Assembly (NCBI GenBank): GCA_002812745.2
Contig: NCSJ02000083.1
Coordinates: 80,257 to 144,256 of the forward strand
Direction: 5' to 3'
Length of the DNA stretch: 64,000 nt
Source of the DNA: Scytalidium lignicola
Lineage: Eukaryota; Ascomycota; Leotiomycetes
Under the pieces are notes generated by a model. The model was not told where the DNA came from, searched no databases, and saw only the letters and a program-made list of their open reading frames with translations. Position 1 is the first letter of the stretch, and the number at the start of each line of letters is the position of its first letter. The position numbers and the translations under genes were made by a program. Positions 1-10,173 of the stretch are shown here, one piece after another.

Positions 1-305
1 CATTCAGGTCATTGAACGGCTGTCCGCGTATATTTGTTATAATACAGAATGCAAAGTGTTCATGAAGCAATCAACCTTTTTCTAGGTTGAGTCTATGTCT
101 GGCTGACTGCACAAATAACAGTATATCAAAAAGAATGTTAGCTTTAAAGACAGCGCTTGATAATGCCCCAAGATTTACTATAGGGAAATATAGTGCTAAT
201 ATAGAACAGTTGCTTCTCTCATTGATATTTCTCATGTCTACGGACTGTGAAGTTTTGCATAAATTTTGAGTCGTGGTTTGGAAGTCTCAAATTAAACCCA
301 ATCCG

Positions 306-1022
306 CTACCATGGGTGCTGCATCTCAGTTGATGTGAAAGTAGCATGCTGACCATTCTTATCCATATCGATGATTAATCTGTATGCCTCGAGTACACCCT
401 CACTCGCTTTGCCTCCACGTTCGTTGTAGCCATTAAGGGCAGTAGATCTGAAACCCGGGTCCACCATATTAACTTTGAAACCTTCTTTCCCAAGTTGAAC
501 CGCGTACTGAGCTCCGATCATATTTAGAGCAGTCTTGGACGTAAAGTATGGCTTCATGTCATAACCGTAGTATGGGCGTGTAGGATCCAAGGCATAGGTA
601 ATGGAACCAAAAAATGATGACATAAAAAGCAGTCGAGGAATCTCAGCCTCTTTCATGAGAGGAATAAATGCCTCTGTGACACAGGCAGCAGAGATTGCAT
701 TGGTTTCAATTACTTGTCTCATATTCTCCCGGAAGGAGACTCCCTTAACTGACATTATGCCAGCATTGTTGAAGAGAACATCAAGTCGGCCGTACTTATT
801 CTCGACATATTTAGCTGCCTGAGCAATAGAATCATCGTTGTCGATATCCAGTTCTAGGGCTTCGATCGACGAGCCTTCGGCGAGGTTGGTGATGGTGCTG
901 GCAGTTTCTTTCCCCCTTTCCAGCTTCCTAGAGCGCAGGATAATATGAAATTTGGGCTGTTCTGTTGCTAGCTTCTTAACACATTCAAGGCCAAGACCTT
1001 GGTTAGCGCCAGTTATGAGGAC
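306..1022 (-). pseudogene. SDR-family oxidoreductase, 5' end cut by retrotransposon
   Basis: This is a short-chain dehydrogenase/reductase that would use NAD(P)H on an unknown substrate. On the minus strand the frame opens directly at the transposon junction with VLITGANQGLG, the Rossmann glycine motif. It continues through NNAG, a serine-rich SSFFGS segment and the catalytic YFTSK (YxxxK) to a natural stop, so about 238 residues remain. No in-frame ATG exists before the glycine motif; the apparent open frame runs into the LTR remnant and could only begin at TTG. Only the start codon, first residues and promoter appear to be missing. A matching open frame exists beyond the 3' LTR (see findings). 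The family is clear. Whether any transcript survives is unknown. Confidence 0.75.
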
Positions 1023-1069
1023 TGTTCGCGTACGTACCAATGATAACAGTAGCCGTAGCCTGTTCAACA
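1021..1069 (+). repeat. Truncated 5' LTR remnant of the copia element
   Basis: These 49 bases match 5879-5927 with one difference, T at 1064 against C at 5922. They end in CAACA just before the primer-binding site, which marks them as the inner (U5) end of a 5' LTR. The outer roughly 204 bases present in the 3' LTR are absent and replaced by SDR coding sequence. Two bases (AC) at the breakpoint are shared with the interior copy and may be junction microhomology. Confidence 0.85.
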
Positions 1070-1081
1070 GGTTATGAGCCC
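1070..1081 (+). other. Primer-binding site matching the initiator tRNA-Met anticodon arm
   Basis: The 12 bases GGTTATGAGCCC directly after the LTR end are the complement of GGGCTCATAACC, the anticodon stem-loop of eukaryotic initiator tRNA-Met (CAT anticodon in the centre). Priming from an internally cleaved initiator tRNA half is known for Drosophila copia and related elements. The match therefore supports both the LTR boundary and the superfamily. Confidence 0.8.
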
Positions 1082-1147
1082 GGAGACGCGTCCCAGTAGC
1101 ACATTAGACAACTCCTTGAACATTGTAATAAAGCTGTATACGTTGGC

Positions 1148-1960
1148 TTGATTACAGAGACTATGGAGGTTGATTCTAGCCAGGACAAGCCTCGTATTAC
1201 GAGACTTGGGCTACTGAATTACAGAACATGGAGTGTTCAGGTCAAGGCTTATTTACAAGGGCAAGAGTTATGGGAAGTGGTTTCCCAGGGTATATCGATG
1301 TCCCAAAGTACCACCAGAGAATCGTCGTTATCACATGGGAGTGACTTGCCACCTCAAGATGTCCTATTACCTTTTATAGACCGTTTACAGTCTGTAAGTG
1401 CGGATGGGAGGGCAAGGTCAATTATCATGTCATATTGTACTTCTTTAACCCTGGAAATGATCATAGATCTGGAAACAGCAAAAGAGTAATGGGACATACT
1501 TAAGGAATACATAGCTTCCTTAGGGATACAACAATTAAGGGCTAAGCTAATGGCCTTTAATTCATATATGCCACCAAAGACAAATGCTACAGTTTTACAG
1601 CTGGTTATAGACCTTAATACTTTGCAAAATAAGATTAGTACAATTTCTAAAGATGATAAACCTTCAAATAACATCAAGATAGCTGTATTACTCAGAGTTG
1701 TGGAAGTTATGGATTTATGTTTTCATTCTATAGTTACTTAACTGTTACTTAATAAGTAAGATGTTGGCAACTATGATGTTGTTGTTGCTCATTTAACAGA
1801 ATTTGAGCGAAGGATAAGGCTTAAGGAGCTAGTTAAGGAGAGTGTCTTGAATGTTATTGAAAAGGGTGAGAAGGGTAAAAAGGGTAAAAAGCCATTCAAA
1901 GGAGTGTGCTTTAACTGTGGCAAAACTGGTTATATAGCAAGATTTTGTAAGGTACTTAAA
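1148..1960 (+). pseudogene. copia gag remnant with zinc knuckle
   Basis: The first ORF (1148-1489) carries the copia-type gag start, with a conserved YRTWSVQVKAYLQG segment. In the same frame after a TAA at 1487-1489 the text continues as WDILKEYIASLG, typical of copia gag, so the stop most likely replaced a glutamine codon. Further stops follow near 1739 and 1759. At 1907-1948 lies a zinc knuckle reading CFNCGKTGYIARFC, in which the family's histidine is a tyrosine (CAY to TAY). The protein is not functional as read. Confidence 0.8.
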
Positions 1961-2149
1961 AAGGAAGGTGATTTAAGTCTTAGTACAGGAGCTTTGCCTA
2001 CACCCAGTGGAGTGAAGGAATAACCTAAGGAAGTATAGAAATCGAAAGCGGAAGCTAAAACAGTTAGGGAGACTTGTTGGAGTGTATCCATGGGTGATAC
2101 AGAAGAACAGGAGTGTTTTGCGTATGTTGTAGATGACGGTTCCATGGAA

Positions 2150-5100
2150 TTACTATGGGTAATTGATTTAGGAGCTTTATGTTACATGATGTACTTGAGG
2201 GAAGCCTTCAGTGATTATGAGCTACTTGAGACACTGATTTAAGTGGTTATAGTGAATGGAATGGAGATCCAAGCTGTGGGAACTGGGAATGTGCTTATTA
2301 AAGTTGCCCTGAATGGAAGGGTAGAACATGTAAAGCTTATAGGTGTTTTATATGTACTAGAGCTAGCTGGCAGTTTGATTTCAGTGTTATAGCTCTAGGA
2401 CAGGGGACTAACAGTTGAAACAACTGTAGGGAAGGCTAGAAAGCTTTTAATTAAGTTATATGGCAAGGTTGTAGGAGAGGCGCTTTGTATTGGGCGTTTA
2501 TACACCTTGAAAAGTATTGTACAGTCAGAATAAGCTTTTGTAGTTACTATTACAGATGTTGGAATGTTATGGCATTGTTGATTTGGGCATTTGAGCTTAA
2601 AAAGTTTAGCAAGGTTACACTAGGCTACTACAGGTGAAGAACGGCTTGTAATTACATTGAAGAAGTTATGTGAGGCTTGTATGATGGCTAAGAAGGTGAA
2701 AGTGATTAATAGGAAGGGTCCTGAACGGGTTATAAAGTTGTTGGAATGCATATATACCGATATGTGGGGGTTATACAGGATTCTTAGCTGTAATGGGAAT
2801 ATTTATATGATTACTTTTACAGACAAGTACACTTGTAAAGTATGGGTTTACTTCAGTTAAAACAGAGTGGTTATACACATCATATTCCTTGAATTCAAAG
2901 CTAAGGTAGAGCTTGAAACAGGCTATAGGATTAAGGTTGTTAGATATGACAATGCTAAAGAATATGTAGTTTTAGGGAATTAAATTAGCAAGATTACTGG
3001 AATTCAATTTGAATATATAGTGCTTTACTTTTATGAGCAATTGAGTATCCTTGAACGGTTGAATAGAATGTTGATTATATTGGCCAGAACCATGTTATGG
3101 AGTAGTCAGTTACCAGTTATGTTTTAGGAAGATGCTGTAGAAACAGTATGTTATGTACGCAATAGAACTTTTATTGGACTTGATGGTAAGATACCTGAGG
3201 AAGTATATAGTGGTAAGAAGCTATATATTGGCCACTTGAGGGCTTTTGGGTGTATTGCTTACTCAATTGTAGCAAAGGAAAAGCTTATAAAATTGGAGTT
3301 AACAAGTTTAAGATGTTGTTTTATTGGTTATATGGTTACAGACTGTTAGTACAAGTTATATGACCTAGTGAGTTGTAAAGTCATAGTTATGTTTTCACTT
3401 ACTTTTAGGGAAGATTTACGGCTTGATTTTGACTGGAATGAGCTAATTATGGAACTCATGGAAAAGGTGGAAATATTGGACTTCATGGAACTACCAGGAG
3501 ACATTCCAGAAGATGCAAATTTGCGAATGACTATAGTTGTCAACCAATTAAGTCAACATGACGTTGAAGTTGGCCAATCAGGACAGGAAGCTTCTATAAC
3601 GCTAAGGGAGGGAGTGGAGCCTGTGACGTTGGTAGTTACAGGAATTAGTGTTCCAGAGCCTTCAGAAGAGCCTCCGGGAGAGCCTACAGCCGCAGAGCCT
3701 TAGGAGCCACATGAGCCGCTAAAGCCTCCTGACGTTACGGAACTTACAGATCTGGAAGAGCTTGAACCTGGTGGCTGTAATACGCTGGAATTAAGGCTAG
3801 GGGATCTAGAATCTGACGATGCTGAAAGTGTAATTGAAGTTGACACTTCAGCGGTTATGGCTGAATAAGAGACTTCTTACAGGCCTCTTATGGTTTGTAG
3901 AAGTGGAAGGGTAAGGAAGCCTAGCTGTAAAGCTCAAGAGAATCCTGAATCAGCATTTCAAGTGGAAGAAGTGTTTATTCCAAAGAATGAACAAGAAGTA
4001 TTGAGAGATCTACTATGGCTAGCTGCCATGGATTTAGAAATTAAGAAATTACAAGCTCTTGGAACGTGGGAAATTGGAGATCTCCTAGTAGGTAGCAATT
4101 TAGTTGGCTACAAGTGGGTGTTTACAGTCAAGTACACTCTTATAAGCTTGGTTGATTATCATAAAGCATGGCTAGTGGCTCAAGGATTTAGTCAAACGCT
4201 TGGAGATGATTACTTGGAAACCTTCAGCTCTACTATGAGGCTTGAGTTGTTAAGAGTGCTCTTGGCAATCGCTGTGTTGGAGGATCTTGAAATATATCAA
4301 GTTGACGTCATGAGTGCTTATCCAAGGGCAAAGCTTTATACCACTATATATATGAGGCTATTTAGTACCTTGAATGTGATGGAAGGAAAGGTGTTAGTGG
4401 TAAGACAGTCGCTTTATAGGTTAAAGCAGTCTGGTAGGGAGTGGTATATTGAGAGTTGTGCAAGCTTTGAATCATTTGGTTTCAGGCCTTGTTATAGTGA
4501 TCCAAGTGTTTTCATCAACCAAGACAAATTCATGATAATTGGATTGTATGTTGACGATATATTAGTATTGGGAAAAGACTCTAAAACTGTTAGAGCCATA
4601 GTTGATGGCATTGGCAAGAGATGGCAAATCAAAGATCTAGGACTTGTACAATGAATATTAGGACTTTGGGTTATATGTGACAGAGCTAATTGCAGTTTAT
4701 GGATTAACCAAAGCTAGTATATTACTGAATTGGTTAAAAGGTTTCATTTACAGGATGCAAAGCTAGTGAATTCACCTGTTACAGACTGTAACACTTTGGT
4801 GAAGGGCTTACCTGAAGAGTTGCAAGCTGATCAAGCGTTATATCAGGAGTTAATTGGCCAATTAGGATGGGTAATTAGGGGTTCCAGATTTGATATTAGC
4901 TATGTTGTTGGTCAGTTACAGCAACACTGTAACGCTTTAACCGTAAGGCATATGAATGCTAGCTTACGGGTTGTACGATATCTGAATGGAATCATAAATA
5001 AGGAGTTATATATAGGCATTGACAAAGACTGTAATAGGCTTGGAGAGCTTATAAGAGCTTGAATTCAAGGCTACAGTGATGCTGATTATGCTGGAGACCT

Positions 5101-5510
5101 ATTAGATCGACGCTCAACTACAGGATATATATTCTTGTTGAATGGAGGTCCTATTTCATAGACTTCAACAAAACAACGATGTGTGGTTACATCAACTACT
5201 GAATCAGAGTATGTAGCACTTTCAGAGGCTAGTAAACAAGGACAATGGTTATGGTCTCTACTCAGAGAGTTAGGACGGGGTAAGCTGTTAGGGGATGATT
5301 TGGAGGTTCTCATATTCAGCGATAACCAAGCTTGCATAGCCATTGCTAATGAGCCAGTAGCACATAAGCGTTCAAAGCATATTGACGTCAGATATCACTA
5401 AATCAGGGATCTGATTGCAAGTAGACAGATATCTGTGGAATACTGTTTTACAGGGGATATGAAGGCTGATATGTTAACAAAGCCGTTAACTTATCAGAGC
5501 TTTTAAAAGT
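2150..5510 (+). pseudogene. copia pol remnant (protease, integrase, RT, RNase H)
   Basis: Domain traces follow in order. Near 2155-2190 is a protease active site reading IDLGAL where IDSGAS is usual. Near 2570-2700 are the GAG-pre-integrase LWH..FGHLSL trace and CEACMMAKK. Near 2750 is integrase TDMWG, followed by a YDNAKEYV block at about 2945. The best preserved piece, 3890-4654, is reverse transcriptase with GYKWVFTVK and the catalytic YVDD at 4547-4558. RNase H spans about 5070-5510 with YSDADYAGD, a GPIS-stop (TGG to TAG), TESEYVALSEA and MLTKPL. Scattered stops make this a pseudogene. Confidence 0.85.
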
Positions 5511-5661
5511 GTATTGGTGGAATGCTTCGGTAATCACCAAATTGGACAGAATCAGTAGACCTTACAACAGGTCAGACGTATGAAAACACCGTATGTAACT
5601 ACGGGTTTATGGAATTGATTTCTTGACGTTTTGCTAGCAACAAATTGTTAGCTACAGTGGT

Positions 5662-5674
5662 GAAATAAGGGGAC
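5662..5674 (+). other. Polypurine tract of the copia element
   Basis: A purine-rich GAAATAAGGGGAC segment lies immediately before the TGTTG that starts the 3' LTR, where the plus-strand primer of an LTR retrotransposon is expected. About 150 bases separate it from the end of the RNase H remnant. Confidence 0.6.
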
Positions 5675-5927
5675 TGTTGTAGCCTCAGGTATTTGATACA
5701 CTCACGTGACAAGCCATGGCAAAAGCCATATGAAGTCATAGAGTCGGAGTCGGGGCAATTATCATACCTGTGAGACATTTTCACATGAAACATACGTTTA
5801 CAGGTGCGTATATGATATGGGTGTATTTCCCCAGCTGTAGCTGTTATTAGCTAGTTGTTTTTGATAGTTGAAATTCATACTGTTCGCGTACGTACCAATG
5901 ATAACAGTAGCCGTAGCCTGTCCAACA
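5675..5927 (+). repeat. 3' LTR of the copia element
   Basis: The segment starts TGTTG and ends CAACA, the inverted termini usual for copia LTRs, and is 253 bp long. Its last 47-49 bases are shared with the remnant before the primer-binding site, and a purine tract precedes it. The left boundary rests on these signals because the matching 5' copy is lost. Confidence 0.7.
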
Positions 5928-6727
5928 CGTCGCATTCGCTCCTAATAGTATAATTACATAAGTTCTAGCACAACTACCTATCTCACCCTTTAACAGGCTA
6001 AGAGCTATTCTGAACATGAATAGAACAATTCAGTTAATATAGAGGTATACCAATTTTCCTATTGTTAAAATTATCTTCATTTGTTCCAGTAATACTTTAA
6101 GATGAAACACGACTACTCATTTTAATGCATTCGGAGAATTGTATATAGTAATAGCGTTTAGTCCTCAGACATCGCTAGGTTGCGTTGTGCTAGAGGTGAA
6201 TCAGCTTAATAACTTCTGTAGCTGAATATAGGAACTAATATCACATCCTCATTAGATGTTGACTGCGTTAGCTCCTACCAAAGTTGCCACCGATGTACTA
6301 ATAGTAGTTTGGAACTGTGGAATTATACTACCGATACCACTGATGTCCTTAGATGTTTCTGCTGCCTCCTGGGGCAGGTCAGCAACTGGTGAATGCGCTC
6401 GTTGGCCTCATTCCTCAAGGAACAACGGTAAGTGCTGTTCTAGTATGTTTGAACCAGAAATTTGCGATATATTTTCTCAACTCTTTCTTTTAATCATCTA
6501 AATGCTTTTTAATGGTTGTTAGCTGGTAGCGATAAGTACCAAAACCTCGAAGACTGCATCTAGTTCTGCGAAGGTCACTCAGTCCCCATAGAATATACAT
6601 CCGCGTTGCAAAATTAGTGCAGATGAGGGGAGTCGTTAAGGTTGTGCTTCTCGTCAAGGATGTGTTCGATGGTGCGGTCAATATGAATAGCGTATAAATT
6701 TATTTTAGCAGATTCACAGCAACAACA
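5928..6727. other. Non-coding stretch, possible SDR 5' flank
   Basis: The first 90 bases, read on the minus strand from an ATG at 6015-6017, are open and in phase with the SDR glycine motif across the transposon, so they may be the displaced SDR start. A short plus-strand frame starting at an ATG near 6352 reads through GQQLVNALVGLIPQGTT into a GTAAGT donor at about 6428. It could be the tail of a small exon, but I do not recognise it. Nothing else is seen. Confidence 0.35.
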
Positions 6728-6821
6728 TCCGAACTGGTGTATCGGTAACATATCCGCCTCTCAAGGCTAACTTGAAAGTCTCAGTTCGCGGTTGCGCGGG
6801 GTTCGACTCCCCGGTTCGGAA
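6728..6821 (+). tRNA. tRNA-Glu(CTC) with a 23-nt intron
   Basis: The acceptor arms TCCGAAC and GTTCGGA pair perfectly, followed by discriminator A at 6821. The D arm is GTGT/ACAT with GG in the loop. The T arm is CGGGG-TTCGACT-CCCCG. The anticodon stem TCCGC (6753-6757) pairs with GCGGT (6788-6792) in four of five positions. The loop gives anticodon CTC at 6760-6762. Between base 37 (A6763) and base 38 (C6787) lies an extra 23 nt, the standard place for a nuclear tRNA intron. A T6 run at 6847-6852 is a good RNA polymerase III terminator. Confidence 0.85.
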
Positions 6822-6846
6822 ACTGAGTTTGGATAATAAATCAAAA

Positions 6847-6852
6847 TTTTTT
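6847..6852 (+). terminator. RNA polymerase III terminator of tRNA-Glu
   Basis: A run of six T on the non-template strand starts 26 bases after the tRNA end, followed by a second run of T a few bases later. This is the usual Pol III stop signal. Confidence 0.6.
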
Positions 6853-7350
6853 GTCATTTTTTTCTCCATTTTTTTCTCTTCAATTACAGAATTGTTTGAT
6901 ACGTTGTCACTTGGCTACTTTAGAAGAACGAAAGGTACGCGCTATTATCCAATATCGTAAGCGAGGCGGTAAAGACTTTTTGAATACTGTTTGCAGTGAA
7001 GTTCAACGAACACTGAGTAGGATCTTGAGTGGCTACTCCGTGCACACTTTTTATAGTACACGTAGACAGAGAGTACAAATCAAGAACGACTTGCAATTCT
7101 TTCAATGGTTTCTTGATATCGCCATTTCGATATCTTTTGTGTCGTCAATAGCCTTTCTTGTGCCGAAGGACACAGCAGGCTCGGCAGGCTGACACATTCT
7201 CCTCAGCCAACCGTTCCGGAAGTCACGACTCGTCCCATTCATTTCGCATCCGTACCCGTGTTCCTTTCCACTTCCGCCTCCGTTCCACCAGGTCCGTTAT
7301 TCTGCACTATGATTGCACACTAATTAATCTGCCTCTGCCTCTGCCTAGAA
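6853..7350. other. Promoter and leader of the Zn2Cys6 gene
   Basis: No gene is recognised. Two overlapping plus-strand frames (6772-7192) resemble no known family. A CCTCCG at 7277-7282 matches the half-site of the inverted repeat in the dioxygenase/kynureninase promoter, but a 6-mer can easily occur by chance. Confidence 0.4.
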
Positions 7351-9819
7351 ATGTCCTCTGGCGATGAGCCATCCGTCGAACCGCCGGCAAAACGGCCACG
7401 CGCCAAACCCAACCGAGTTCGTCAAGCTTGCGAGCCTTGCCGGTATGGATGAAGCAGGTCTAGATATCATGACTTCGAACAAATGCTTACGTACCATTGC
7501 ATCTTCAGTCGCAAGAAAGCAAAATGTGATGGGGAAAGACCCGCCTGTTCACTTTGTGCCAGATTGGAGCAGCCATGCCATTATGATGAGCGGAGACCTC
7601 ATGCTCTTAGGCACACTCCCAGAGTGTCCATTGAGAGTTGTGATGTGCACGAAGCTACATCCGATATTCCAATAAGCGATGATAACACGCAAAGATTAGT
7701 TAGTGAACTATCTTATTATTTGTTACTGTCATTTCAATAGGACTTCCATAACTTTAAAGAAGTTACTAACACGCCTCCTAGGAGGACCGATTAAGAACCC
7801 TAGAGGCAAGACTGGCAGAGGTTGCAGCTAACCAGGAACGGAGGAGCTGGACTTCACCAGGGCCAATATCACGCTCTCCAGCATTACGAGACAAAACAAT
7901 TGAAGTACCGCCAAACCAACTTTGGCTCTCTAATGAGTAAGAGATTCCTCTCCAGCATTAAAAGCTAGTCTAATATTAAAAGAACACTGCCTCCATGGGA
8001 TGTTATTACCGAAACTGCGAGGAACTATCTACTCTACTGCGATTGTCAACCCCTTCCTCTTTTCCATGCTTCAACGTTCCTGCAGTCGCTCAAGAATCGG
8101 AGACCCGAAATTCTCCTCTCAATCCTAGCTTTAGCATTGCGGTTTAACGAGGGGTTCAACGCACATACCGATATACATCTTCTTAATGGATATACCGAAG
8201 ACGCTCGCCACATAGTAATGAAAAGTGTGACGGATGGAGATGTCGGGCTAGCCACTTTACAAGCTCTTTGCCTGCTCAGTTTGGTTGACTTCTCTAGTAA
8301 GTCTAATATCAAATCAACAACGTCCTTCATAGGTATTTACTGATTTTCGTAAAAGACGGAAATACGCGTCGAGCGAGCATTCATTGTAGTCTAGCAATGA
8401 GCCTCGCATATAGTGCAGGTCTTGCGTCGGAGTCTTCCATTCCCATCTCCAGGACTCAGCAAGTGGAGCGTAGCCTATGCTTCTGGAGCTTATATATCAT
8501 CAAGCAGCTTCATGGGCCAGACTTTGGTATTCTTGAATTCCCAGAAGAAGATAATTTCCCCGCATATCCAGAATCGGCGAGTCCACCCAAGCAGCCTGGT
8601 CAGATTGCCGCTACGGTACCAGATGACCAGCCATCTCGACCCGGACCGCCTGACGAGGGAATCTTCCTCTATGCAATCGATATGGCCGTGTTGTGGTCAA
8701 AAATCACGGCATATGCTAGAAGAAGAGGGAAACCGTCCAAGTTACCTCCATGGGCCCCTGATTCTGAATATCAAATTATTATGGCGAAGATAATGGATGC
8801 GGAGACGAAAATGCCATCAATCCACCGCTTCAAACCCGCTGAATTTTCCAAGAGGACCCCAGAAGGTCTACACACCAACCGGCGTTATTGGGGTCCTTGG
8901 CTATTCACGCAGTTCTTATATCACACCAACCTCTGTCTACTAAATCATCCTTTACTTCTATCCCTCAGGCTTCGGAATCTCAAGTGTAACATTCCAGAAA
9001 TATTCATTCAGCACACAGCAGATTTAATTGCTTCTCATTCTAGCTGGATGATTCACTTCCTCGACATGCTTGAGGCTAAAAACTTCATAGTGACAGACCC
9101 ATTTCTCGCTCATTGTATGGCTGTTGTGGCTACTATATGTCTCCAGGAGAGTCTCACGGATGATGATGTGAATTTACGCGAGGAGAAGAGGGCTAGTTTC
9201 ATGAAGTGTTTAAAGTTCGTTAAGAGTTTTGGGCGGCATTGGCCTCATGTTGAGAGAATGGTAACTATTCCTGCCACTATCCTGGTCCACAAGCACAAGA
9301 AGTAATGCTTCATATTTTCAGGCCGATAAACTTCAGCGACTGGGTGAAACCGTCTCCCTCAGCCAACCTGTTCAAACTCCTACTCGAAATCTCCTAATTG
9401 ATCTTGGCCAATTCTGGGAGATCCTTGAGTACTCCACTTCCAGTGAAACATTCTCCCGCTCGAGTAATCTCTTCGGTCCCTCGCTACACTCCATATCCCA
9501 ACCGAATCGCAACTGTTATTATACGGAAATGGCTCATACGTCTTCACTTCCGAAGCCATCCAGAGTTGATGGGCAAGATTTCGCTACACCATCAACGCCC
9601 GTTACTGTTTCACGCCAGGACAGCTCAGCAACGGGAGTTACGGAAGGAGGAAACTCTATTCCGGTTGCTTCATTGTTAGGGGAAGAAAGTAACTTGCAGC
9701 CGCCACAATCATTTCTCTTCTCTAATGATGAGTTGGCAGTCCTGGCGGAAAATCTCTTTCCGCAGCGATTAGCTGAGTTTGATACTGCTGGGGAGTGGTG
9801 GAATACAGGGAATTTGTGA
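7351..9819 (+). CDS. Zn2Cys6 fungal-specific transcription factor
   Basis: Joining six exons (7351-7442, 7509-7698, 7782-7936, 7983-8296, 8356-9260, 9322-9819) gives 717 residues with no stop. Near residue 26 an AT-hook-like basic PAKRPRAKP stretch leads into the binuclear cluster: CEPC is split by intron 1, then CDGERPACSLCARLEQPC. A heptad coiled coil follows (QRLEDRLRTLEARLAEV), as in proteins that bind CGG repeats as dimers. The middle is a fungal transcription-factor domain (LPPWDVITETARNYLLYCDC, then SLAMSLAYSAGL). The C-terminus is low-complexity and ends EWWNTGNL. It is nuclear by family. It lies tail to tail with the dioxygenase gene, which makes it a candidate regulator of the kynurenine pair. 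The target is inferred, not shown. Confidence 0.88.
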
Positions 9820-10173
9820 GCCAGATATAGGAGAGTTGTGTCGAAATGCTTTGTACAGTACGTAAGAGATGGCATAATGAGGTAATGTAAAAGGATTTGG
9901 TGGGGAACGAATTAAACTGAACAAGAGTCTCAGTGCCACACTGCTCGCTAGAAATGCTCGACCATACGGACAGGATACTGAAGAGAGCATTTTAAATTCC
10001 TAGCTTCCTTCAAGTAATATTCATCTAAAGTCCTATCTGAAGTCATTCAAGCAGTTCTATTACAACTGGAGGATAAATTCCCTAGCAAAACCCAAAACGT
10101 CCATCACTCCAGAATTTTCATTTTGAATCCATAGGATTCAGGATTTTGAGAAGCCCCTCTATTCACACCTACA
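9820..10173. other. Convergent intergenic region
   Basis: This is the shared 3' space of the transcription factor and dioxygenase genes. It is AT-rich and I see no gene or repeat in it. Confidence 0.6.

Larger units (their letters stand above)
1021..5927 (+). mobile_element. Decayed Ty1/copia LTR retrotransposon
   Basis: The element reads on the plus strand in copia order: gag, zinc knuckle, protease, integrase, reverse transcriptase and RNase H. Integrase precedes reverse transcriptase, which defines copia and excludes gypsy. A 253-bp 3' LTR bounded by TGTTG and CAACA follows a purine tract. The 5' side keeps only the last 47-49 bp of the LTR, directly followed by a primer-binding site. Many in-frame TAA, TAG and TGA codons break the coding region. 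Several conserved residues are altered in ways that C-to-T change explains, so the element cannot make its own proteins. No target-site duplication is visible, as expected once the outer 5' LTR was lost. Confidence 0.93.

Noticed and set aside
1021..1069. 49-bp duplication interpreted as a long target-site duplication
   Set aside because: Copia elements make about 5-bp duplications. The copy abuts a primer-binding site and ends in CAACA, so it is LTR sequence.
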